Source: Candidatus Epulonipiscium fishelsonii
Lineage (GTDB): Bacteria; Bacillota; Clostridia; Lachnospirales; Cellulosilyticaceae
Assembly (NCBI GenBank): GCA_001983455.1
Contig: LJDB01000061.1
Coordinates: forward strand, 1-45,934
DNA length: 45,934 nt
Direction: 5' to 3'
This document shows, one piece after another, positions 17,745-24,084 of this stretch (its first letter is position 1; every line of letters starts with the position of its first letter). Position numbers and translations under genes: made by a program. The notes below the pieces were generated by a model. The model ran no database searches. It was not told the DNA's origin and saw nothing but the letters and a program-made list of their open reading frames with translations.

Positions 17745-17812
17745 GCCTAACAATATAGGCCCCCTTAAACCAAAATGGTTATTCACCTATTCTGTTTAAG
17801 GGGACTTTTTAT
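17745..17812. terminator. Second copy of the twin-hairpin terminator
   Basis: The same GCCTA/TAGGC and CCCCTTAAA/TTTAAGGGG stems as at 16935, but with a longer loop containing ATTCACCTATTCTG, then T5. It separates the truncated and intact Rpn copies. Confidence 0.65.
17779..17802 (+). repeat. Direct repeat flanking the Rpn gene, left copy
   Basis: TTATTCACCTATTCTGTTTA followed by AGG matches 18842-18864 except at a few positions around the centre. The two copies bracket the intact Rpn gene at a distance of about 1,060 bp. Confidence 0.6.
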
Positions 17813-18774
17813 TGTTTTTGTTTTCGTATTTCTTCTACTTCTTCAATAGATAATCCAAACCGAGGTGCAATTTCTTCATTGCTTAATACATCCAATACAG
17901 CTTCTATTAATTTTCTTCTTTCTCTTTGTTGACCTTCTGTTATGCCTTTTTGAAGACCTTCTGTTATGCCTTCTTGAAGACCTTCTTGAAAGTTACAGGT
18001 ATCCCATTCTTCTTGAGTTATTTGTGCCATAACCATAGTTTTTACACCTTCTTTCTCCTTTAATAATATATCTACTAATAAATTTTGATTTATTGTATAA
18101 TCGATAGCTTTTTCTACGGACTCTTCTTTACTATATCCTTGTTTTCCATAATCTTTTACTGCCTTTGTAAAAGTAGCAAATCCTTTTAAGCTTGGTATTT
18201 GATTTAGAAATTCAATATTTGCTGGATTATTTAAATATATTGTTTCCACATATACTTCTATATAGTTTTGATACCTAACATTAATTTTTAGTTGTCCTTG
18301 TTTATTATTTGTATTGTTAGTTTTATAAAACATATCTGATAATGTTAGTGTTTCCTTTGGTATTTTTTTAGGATCACCATTTACAAAAGTTATTAATATA
18401 AGTCTAGGTATTTGTTGTTTTTTTGGCAAGTGAAATACTGCATTTCCAAACAACTCTGATAAAGTATTAAAGTAGTAACTAGCTTGTCTTACTGGCATAT
18501 TAGGATTAGGATTTGTTTGTTGTTCCACTAAAAGTATATCTGTTCCAATTATAAATGATAAATCATTTCGTACTTGTACATAAATAGCATTATTTTCTTT
18601 TAAAGTAGTAATGTGTATGTCATCTTCTTTAATATTGCTTTGTCCAGTTAAACCTTTGCATAGTAGTACTAATTCTTTTTTGTCTCTAAATATTTTCTTA
18701 AACAAAGTATCATTTTGCCAAGGGTGCATTTTTGTTTTTTGAGACATTGTAAAGTTGCTGGATTGATTATTCAC
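17809..18774 (-). CDS. Rpn-family PD-(D/E)XK recombination-promoting nuclease / putative transposase
   Basis: A 321-residue protein of the Rpn/PDDEXK transposase-like family, whose members cut DNA and raise recombination. The N-terminal region has HPWQNDTLFKKIF and then the nuclease core DLSFIIGTDILLVEQQTNPN, where the Asp and the E-x-Q form the expected catalytic signature. The segment MPVRQASYYFNTL follows. The C-terminus has the repeated GLQEGITEGLQKGITEG helix typical of this group and a final IEEVEEIRKQKQ. The start is a GTG with TGGAGG nine bases upstream. An internal ATG at residue 10 is the alternative. A truncated tandem copy lies downstream and direct repeats flank the gene. Confidence 0.82.
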   Translation of the reverse strand: MNNQSSNFTMSQKTKMHPWQNDTLFKKIFRDKKELVLLCKGLTGQSNIKEDDIHITTLKENNAIYVQVRNDLSFIIGTDILLVEQQTNPNPNMPVRQASYYFNTLSELFGNAVFHLPKKQQIPRLILITFVNGDPKKIPKETLTLSDMFYKTNNTNNKQGQLKINVRYQNYIEVYVETIYLNNPANIEFLNQIPSLKGFATFTKAVKDYGKQGYSKEESVEKAIDYTINQNLLVDILLKEKEGVKTMVMAQITQEEWDTCNFQEGLQEGITEGLQKGITEGQQRERRKLIEAVLDVLSNEEIAPRFGLSIEEVEEIRKQKQ

Positions 18775-18841
18775 TATTTAATTCCTCCATAATGTTAAAG
18801 TATATCATCTATAAACTTAAGTATAACTCATTTTGATTAAA

Positions 18842-18864
18842 TTATTCACCTAGTCGGTTTAAGG
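18842..18864 (+). repeat. Direct repeat flanking the Rpn gene, right copy
   Basis: TTATTCACCTAGTCGGTTTA followed by AGG is the partner of the copy at 17779. It runs directly into the relic of the PD-ExK nuclease gene. Confidence 0.6.
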
Positions 18865-18865
18865 A

Positions 18866-18920
18866 GAATGAAAATGTATGTTATGTAGAAAAATCAAAAA
18901 TATGTAAATACCTAGGGAAT
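18866..18920 (+). pseudogene. Relic of a paralogue of the PD-ExK nuclease gene
   Basis: These 55 bases match 20886-20940 at about 82% and read NENVCYVEKSKICKYLGN, against KENVCYVEKSKIYKNLGD in the intact gene (14 of 18 residues). A TAG follows at 18920-18922. Only the N-terminal fragment remains, about 2 kb upstream of the intact copy. Confidence 0.7.
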
Positions 18921-18922
18921 AG

Positions 18923-19497
18923 TATATAAACAAGATAAATATTTTTTACACTAGAAATAGGCCTAAAGCAATTTCTTTAGAGCCCAGTTATGATAATATA
19001 ATGTTCTTCAGCGATGCTACTTATCGTGAACATACTTATGTTTTTCTAACTTCTACATAGCCTGTTAATAATCTTACATGTATGATTATTAATAAGGTAA
19101 TACTATATTTAGGATAACGATATTATATGTTTATTATCTAAGGTTTAAGTTTTTTAAAAGGTTATATACAGGCCATATTTTTTTACTACTCACACTAAGG
19201 TTCCATGGTTTTCTCTTAATGTTAATTGATGTTTGAAGCATATCTTAAGCTTTAATTTCTAAAACATATTTTACGGTATATATGGTAACTAAATTTAATT
19301 ATTATATAAGGAATGAAGATCCTGCTGAGGTTTCCAAATTCTTAACAGCTTAAGTGCTATAATTTCCAGGTATATCTGACTAACATTAAATTTATGCTAC
19401 TATTTTAAAGTATTAAATGAATTATTTTTCTTGATTAATGAATATTAAATATTTATAATATAATTTTAGTTTATTTGTGTTTGTTAGCGGGTTGTTA
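18923..19497. other. Non-coding AT-rich stretch with an inverted terminator-like hairpin
   Basis: I see no supported gene here. Near 18957-18985 the minus strand reads a hairpin ending in GGCCTATTTCTAGTG, like the terminators at 11668 and 43242. The rest is low-complexity AT-rich sequence with many stops in all frames, consistent with decayed genes. Confidence 0.4.
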
Positions 19498-19599
19498 CTT
19501 GTTATTTCACATCTACTTTACTACTTATCTTTTCGCATCTGTTAGCTACTCATTTTTTCGTAATTACTCTGTTACTTATTTTTTCACATGGCTTAACTA
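19498..19599. repeat. Degenerate 25-26 bp tandem repeat, four units
   Basis: Four successive units share the pattern CTTATTTTTTCRCATCT followed by a TTAGCTA-like tail, at 19498, about 19524, 19549 and 19575. They are diverged in sequence but keep their spacing. They end directly before copy B of the dispersed repeat. Confidence 0.55.
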
Positions 19600-19607
19600 T
19601 TAGAGTA

Positions 19608-19636
19608 TACACCTATATATAGCAAAATACAACTGG
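19608..19636 (+). repeat. Dispersed 29-bp repeat, copy B
   Basis: Partner of 14951-14979 (25 of 29 identical), followed by TACTAGTAAATTATG and TTGGCATT in a similar order to copy A. It lies upstream of the ATPase-nuclease module. Confidence 0.6.
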
Positions 19637-19728
19637 CAGACTATCCTAGGATGTTTATTCTTACTAGTAAATTATGCCCAATATAACTTGGCATTATTTC
19701 TTCTTTTACACTATGCAAAAATCAATTT

Positions 19729-19757
19729 TTGATGTAGTATTATAATAAAATTATTAT
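19729..19757 (+). promoter_or_regulatory. Probable promoter of the ATPase-nuclease module
   Basis: TTGATG (19729-19734) and TATTAT (19752-19757) are 17 bases apart, 20 bases before the small frameshifted ORF. TATAAT at 19741-19746 is an overlapping alternative -10 without a good -35. Confidence 0.45.
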
Positions 19758-19776
19758 GGTGAATGGAATTGTATAT

Positions 19777-19901
19777 ATGCAAGAAAACGTAGGAACTAAG
19801 TTTGATGTGGCAAAGTTCTAAAAGAGGCTGGAAAAACTAGTCCAGACACGAAAGTACTTACTATACTTAGCAAAATTTGGAATAAGGAGCATTTAAAATG
19901 A
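19777..19901 (+). pseudogene. Small ORF with an apparent frameshift, ending in the ATPase start codon
   Basis: From ATG 19777 the frame reads MQENVGTKFDVAKF and stops at 19819-19821. Shifting by one base at 19815 continues it as VLKEAGKTSPDTKVLTILSK and on to WNKEHLK with a TGA at 19899-19901, overlapping the ATPase ATG (19898). The joined 41-residue product is hydrophilic and protein-like. The AAGGAG of the ATPase lies inside its last codons, the arrangement of a coupled upstream gene. The shift may be a deletion in GCAAAG or, less likely, programmed slippage. No family recognised. Confidence 0.45.
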
Positions 19902-20845
19902 GCATAGAAAAAGTTTCGATCAAGAATTTTACAGTGTTTCAGGATATAGATATAAATTTTAGTTCAGGTATTAACCTAATAATTGGAGAAAATGGGACTG
20001 GGAAAACTCATATTCTGAAGTTGATGTATGCAAAGTTTAATCAAACTAAAATGGCAGATGTAAATAAATTAAATTTTAAAAATTTGGATAATAGAACTAT
20101 ATTTCCTGTATCAAACTTAACTAGTTATTTTCCAAGCTTAAGCAGTGTAGATAATCTGGATAAAAGTTCATGCGATATAAAAGATACATTCTCAAGTACG
20201 AAATATATTACTTTAATTCCAGTTAATGATATGTTAACACATTCAAAAGGATTTATGTCACTTTATAATCAATATAATATACCATTTGATAAAACTAGTT
20301 ATGATATTATTAGCAAAGCCCTTTTACCTAATTTAAGAGAAGTGCCTAATATTGGAAAAAATATACTGCCAAAAATAGAACGTCTTATAGGCGGAAAAGT
20401 TATAGTTGAGAATGAGACTTTTTTTGTTGAAAAGATAAATGGTACTAAGATAGAATTTTCCTTAGAATCTGAGGGAATGAAAAAGTTAGCTACCTTGTGG
20501 CAACTTATAATGAATGGAAGTATAAGAGAAGGTAGCATTTTACTTTGGGATGAGCCAGAATCAAATATAAACCCTAATATGTTAAAAGAGGTAGCAGGAA
20601 TATTACTAGAATTATCCCGAAATAATGTTCAGGTATTTGTGGCAACTCATAATTATATCTTTGCAAAATATATCGAAGTATTGATGCAAGAAGGCGATAA
20701 GGTGCAGTTTGAGGCTCTTTACAAAACTGAAAACGATGGGGTAAAATGTGAGATTGCATCAAAATTCACTCTTCTAACACATAATAGTGTATTACAAGAA
20801 AATATTGAATTATATGAAACGGAGTTAGAGAGGTCATTAAAATGA
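19898..20845 (+). CDS. AAA (ABC-fold, AAA_21/OLD-like) ATPase of a putative defence module
   Basis: A 315-residue standalone ABC-type ATPase with no membrane or transporter features. Walker A is GENGTGKT (residues 30-37) and the signature-like LESEGMKKLATLW lies near 189-201. Walker B SILLWDEPESN carries Asp218 and Glu219, and the switch histidine His251 is in VATHNYIF. This is the compact SMC/OLD-like form seen in many two-gene antiphage systems where the ATPase senses or loads a nuclease. AAGGAG is eight bases before the ATG. It overlaps the nuclease gene by 4 nt (ATGA), so both are made together. The defence role is inference from architecture; a repair or plasmid-related role is possible. 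Confidence 0.8.
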   Translation: MSIEKVSIKNFTVFQDIDINFSSGINLIIGENGTGKTHILKLMYAKFNQTKMADVNKLNFKNLDNRTIFPVSNLTSYFPSLSSVDNLDKSSCDIKDTFSSTKYITLIPVNDMLTHSKGFMSLYNQYNIPFDKTSYDIISKALLPNLREVPNIGKNILPKIERLIGGKVIVENETFFVEKINGTKIEFSLESEGMKKLATLWQLIMNGSIREGSILLWDEPESNINPNMLKEVAGILLELSRNNVQVFVATHNYIFAKYIEVLMQEGDKVQFEALYKTENDGVKCEIASKFTLLTHNSVLQENIELYETELERSLK

Positions 20846-21390
20846 TAAGCATTTCGGAATCTAATATGACTTTCGGTCCTTATAAGAAAGAAAATGTATG
20901 TTATGTGGAAAAATCGAAAATATACAAAAACTTGGGAGATGGCGTACAAATAGTAGAATTTATTCTATTGTTAGGAAGTAACCTTATTTTTATAGAGGCT
21001 AAATCAAGTTCGCCTCAACCAAGTAGTTTAGAGGATAACAAGAAAAAGAGATTTGAGGAATTTATCAAGAAAGAAATATCACCTAAATTTTTAAACTCTT
21101 TTAATTTATTTTTAAGTGCAAATTTATCGATTTTGGAAAGCAATGCAACTGACAATGTACAATTAATAGAACTTGATAAATTTAAAAATTATAGGATAAA
21201 ATTTTATATTGTTATTAAAAATCATAAGGAAGAATGGCTATCCCCAATAAAAAACGCTTTAGAAGTAGAATTATTAGAATATAGAAAAATTTGGAATATA
21301 GATATAAATGTACTGAATGAAGAATTAGCTATAAAGTATAAATTGATACAGCCAAATTGTAAGAGAGCACCTAGTGCTCTCCGTCGTTAG
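20842..21390 (+). CDS. Predicted PD-(D/E)XK nuclease partner of the ATPase
   Basis: A 182-residue protein with no named family that I recognise. Residues 33-54 (GDGVQIVEF, then LIFIEAKSS) give the PD-(D/E)XK layout: an acidic residue (Asp33 or Glu39), a hydrophobic strand, and Glu52-x-Lys54 followed by SS. The later charged helix KKKRFEEFIKKEISPKF and strand KFYIVIKNH fit the alpha-beta core of such nucleases. It overlaps the ATPase by 4 nt. The last residues (RAPSALRR) are encoded by a perfect hairpin, and the stop overlaps the stop of the convergent GH16 gene, hinting that the original stop was lost and the frame extended. A second, decayed copy of its N-terminus lies at 18866. Confidence 0.65.
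   Translation: MISISESNMTFGPYKKENVCYVEKSKIYKNLGDGVQIVEFILLLGSNLIFIEAKSSSPQPSSLEDNKKKRFEEFIKKEISPKFLNSFNLFLSANLSILESNATDNVQLIELDKFKNYRIKFYIVIKNHKEEWLSPIKNALEVELLEYRKIWNIDINVLNEELAIKYKLIQPNCKRAPSALRR
21363..21381. terminator. Perfect hairpin at the convergent gene ends
   Basis: GAGAGCAC-CTA-GTGCTCTC is an 8-bp perfect stem inside the last codons of the nuclease gene and 6 bases beyond the GH16 stop. There is no T-run on either strand, so it may act as a 3'-end stabiliser rather than a strong terminator. Confidence 0.5.
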
Positions 21391-22322
21391 TTAGAAAATT
21401 GTGGGCTTTGGTATACCCTGACATAGTCGATTAGCATCTTTTGAGGAAAGATTGTGTCATCAATACCTTTTAGCCCTCCCCAAAAACCGCCTACCGCAAT
21501 GTTTAATATTAGGTGCATTCTCTTGTCAAAAGGCCATTCTTTGAAAGAAGGATTGCTTACGTAGTCATTTGGGTTATATTCAAAGTAAACCTCACCATCT
21601 AGGGATACTTTAACTTTATCAGGTAGCCACTCTACAGCATATACATGGAATTCGTCACTTACTCCTGCTTTTACGATAGTGGCGGTCTTTTGGGTATTAA
21701 TACTATGGTAGTAAGATAGAGTGTGTACGGAGCCGTGTATACGGTTTTGGTCATACCCCACGTGCTCCATTATATCTATTTCACCAGAGTGAGGCCATCC
21801 GCCATATTCCCAATCAGTGGAAAGCATCCATATTGCAGGCCAAGTTCCAAGACCAGAGGGAAGTTTTGCTCTTACCTCTATTTTGCCATACAAAAAATCT
21901 TGCTTGTTTCGGCTTACTAGTCTTGTTGAGGTATATTCCATGCCTTCTTTCTGTTCTTTTCTTGCTTCTATCTCTAGGTAGCCATCTTTAACAACTACGT
22001 TATCCCTTGTATAATATTGAAGTTCGTTGTTGCCCCAGCCGTGCCCACCTATATCATAGTCCCAATTTTCAGGATTAGGAACACCATCCACGTCAAATTC
22101 ATCAGCAAACACTAGTTCATACTCCAAGTTTTGCTCATCATATTCATAGCCTTTTGCCTTTACGTCAACTAGTAGAGGTGTTGGTGTATGTTCCAGCAAT
22201 GGAGGCACCTTTGTTCCTACTCTATATTTATCTTCCATCTTTTCAACATCTCCCGTCTTGGTTTGGTTTGTGCAACCACTTAATATCAACATAATGCCCA
22301 ATATACTAAAAAATTTCCTCAT
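21387..22322 (-). CDS. GH16 endo-beta-1,3(-1,4)-glucanase lipoprotein (laminarinase type)
   Basis: A 311-residue secreted lipoprotein that should cut beta-1,3- or mixed beta-glucans on the cell surface. The lipobox LSGC puts the lipidated cysteine at residue 17. After a linker the GH16 jelly roll starts at YELVFADEF, with NNELQYYT and GTWPAIWML, the catalytic GEIDIMEHVG (Glu181 nucleophile, Asp183, Glu186 acid/base), and HLILNIAVGG before the closing DYVRVYQ. The ATG at 22322 lies one base after the stop of the upstream permease and has AGGTG upstream. A GTG nine bases earlier is less likely. Last gene of the leftward glucan operon; it supplies oligosaccharides for the transporters. Confidence 0.93.
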   Translation of the reverse strand: MRKFFSILGIMLILSGCTNQTKTGDVEKMEDKYRVGTKVPPLLEHTPTPLLVDVKAKGYEYDEQNLEYELVFADEFDVDGVPNPENWDYDIGGHGWGNNELQYYTRDNVVVKDGYLEIEARKEQKEGMEYTSTRLVSRNKQDFLYGKIEVRAKLPSGLGTWPAIWMLSTDWEYGGWPHSGEIDIMEHVGYDQNRIHGSVHTLSYYHSINTQKTATIVKAGVSDEFHVYAVEWLPDKVKVSLDGEVYFEYNPNDYVSNPSFKEWPFDKRMHLILNIAVGGFWGGLKGIDDTIFPQKMLIDYVRVYQSPQFSN

Positions 22323-22323
22323 A

Positions 22324-23220
22324 CTATTCACCTGTTATTCCTGTGTTTTCAATTCCTTGTATAAATTTACGCTGAACAAACGCATACAGTACAATCAGTG
22401 GTGTAATAGATATCAAAGTTGCAGACATTTTATAAGCTTCATTTAACTTGAATGCACTGCCTGCTGCCACAACAGCACCTTCAAATTCGCTATCAAACAG
22501 TGCAAGCTTGCTTGGTATAAGGTCGATGCCACCTCTTACTAGTGTTCCAGTTATGTAGGTCTCGTTCCAGTTCCACACTAGTGAGAATAGAAATACTACC
22601 AATATAGTGCTTAGAGATAGTCGGACTACTACGTAATAAAAAACTTGTAAAGAGCTGGCTCCGTCAATCATAGCAGCCTCGTCTAGTGATTTTGGTATTA
22701 AGTTAAAGAAGTTATAGAATATTAGAATTAGTACCGTCGAATAAATTCCTTGCCCCATTATGGCCATTGCTACTTGTGGGATTATAGTCCCAATCAAGAC
22801 AAAGTCTATAGCTTCTTGAAACCATACTACCATCATCAGTCTTGGAACCATCAGCACGGGGATGGGAATAATAAATCCAACAATAATCAGTACAAACCAC
22901 ATTTTTTTGAACTTAAAAGAATATCTTGAGAGTGCAAACCCTGTAATAGCAGAAATCACCGTTTGACAGGTTGCAAGCCCTCCAGCAAATAAGACAGTGT
23001 TTTTAAACGTTTCGCCTAGGTTTAGCACGTCTGCTGCTATTTTCAAGTTATCAAACGAGAAATCTCTTGGTATCCATTCTACAGAGGGGTCAATTACGTC
23101 ACTTGCACTCATAAAGGCTTTTGATATCATCATAAATATTGGTTGCAAATATACAAATCCTATACATATCAATATAAAGTAAATACAAAATTGAGTTATC
23201 ACTTTTATGGCATTCTTCAT
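22324..23220 (-). CDS. Carbohydrate ABC transporter permease, MalG type (second pair)
   Basis: A 298-residue inner-membrane permease with about six membrane segments. The cytoplasmic coupling loop KSLDEAAMIDGASSLQVFYY matches the EAA motif, though it continues VVVRLS instead of the usual I-x-L-P. Pairs with the MalF-type permease immediately upstream, whose end it overlaps by 4 nt (ATGA). AAAGGAGG precedes the ATG. The substrate is inferred as beta-glucan oligosaccharide from the adjoining GH16 gene. Confidence 0.9.
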   Translation of the reverse strand: MKNAIKVITQFCIYFILICIGFVYLQPIFMMISKAFMSASDVIDPSVEWIPRDFSFDNLKIAADVLNLGETFKNTVLFAGGLATCQTVISAITGFALSRYSFKFKKMWFVLIIVGFIIPIPVLMVPRLMMVVWFQEAIDFVLIGTIIPQVAMAIMGQGIYSTVLILIFYNFFNLIPKSLDEAAMIDGASSLQVFYYVVVRLSLSTILVVFLFSLVWNWNETYITGTLVRGGIDLIPSKLALFDSEFEGAVVAAGSAFKLNEAYKMSATLISITPLIVLYAFVQRKFIQGIENTGITGE

Positions 23221-24083
23221 AGGTTCCTCCTTTCGGGTACGCTTTCTTTAAATATCAAAAACGATGCCCCTATTAAAATTAATATGATGATGCTATAAAC
23301 CCAAGCATACGTTGCAGCATACCCAAGCCCACTGCTCATATTGCCAGTAGCTTCTGTTATAACCAAATACACTGGGTTGCCCTCATATGTTCCAATTTGA
23401 GCGATTGTAAAAATTGTGGCCACAAGCATAATGGGTTTTATAATTGGAATGGTTATCTTCCATAGTATTTGCCAAGCGTTGGCCGAATCAATTTTGGCGG
23501 CCTCATATATAGCGGGGCTTATTTTTTGGAGCCCATTGATAAAGAGAACAATGGGAATGCCGGCAAACCACAATATTACTGTAAGTTCTTTAAACACTCC
23601 TGCTAGGAAATCTCCAATCGCTGGCGAGTAGCTACTTATCATTTGAAGTATAAATATGTCTGTGTATTCCTCTAGTGTCCTTACGCCCTCAATAGCAGAC
23701 TCTGTATCAAGAATCTGGTACATAACGGGTCCTGACATAATTATGACTGGGAGAAAATAAATCATCCTAAATATTCCTCTACCAAAATAGATACTGTTAA
23801 GCATAATCGCTATTATAAACGAAACAATCACTACCACAAATGTATATGGCACAATCATCCCTATAAAATCAATTAGAGCTGGCAAAAATTCGGTATTCTT
23901 AAAAAATGCGGTGTAATAGTTTTCAAGTCCAACATAAGTTATCTCAAAGCCTTTAATTGTTGAGGTAACACTAGTGAAACTTAGGTAAATTGTTGTCACA
24001 AAAGGGACTAGAGTAAAAATGATAAAGCCTATAATCCATGGTGACATAAACATATATCCACGTCTATTTTCCTTCTTTTCCAT
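23217..24083 (-). CDS. Carbohydrate ABC transporter permease, MalF type (second pair)
   Basis: A 288-residue permease with six membrane segments, N-terminal MFMSPWIIGFIIFTLVPF and the EAA loop PAIYEAAKIDSANAWQILWK followed by ITIP. The glycine normally found in the loop is serine here. The start is set at the ATG at 24083: AGGAGG abuts the earlier in-frame ATG (24092) with no spacing, but is nine bases from this one, which also gives the same one-base gap after the upstream stop as seen for GH16. It forms the heterodimer with the following MalG-type permease. Confidence 0.9.
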   Translation of the reverse strand: MEKKENRRGYMFMSPWIIGFIIFTLVPFVTTIYLSFTSVTSTIKGFEITYVGLENYYTAFFKNTEFLPALIDFIGMIVPYTFVVVIVSFIIAIMLNSIYFGRGIFRMIYFLPVIIMSGPVMYQILDTESAIEGVRTLEEYTDIFILQMISSYSPAIGDFLAGVFKELTVILWFAGIPIVLFINGLQKISPAIYEAAKIDSANAWQILWKITIPIIKPIMLVATIFTIAQIGTYEGNPVYLVITEATGNMSSGLGYAATYAWVYSIIILILIGASFLIFKESVPERRNL

Positions 24084-24084
24084 A

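Larger units (their letters stand above)
17739..18563. repeat. Tandem duplication unit 2 (within the intact locus)
   Basis: The parent block of the duplication at 16929-17738, 825 bp, containing the terminator hairpins and the last three quarters of the intact Rpn gene. The junction GATAAAT-TTATAAGCC at 17738/17739 marks the recombination point. Confidence 0.9.

Noticed and set aside
18923..19060. Possible 45-residue coding remnant (DNIMFFSDATYREHTYVFL)
   Set aside because: No start or ribosome site, no recognised family, and its first part overlaps a terminator-like hairpin, so chance is the simpler explanation.
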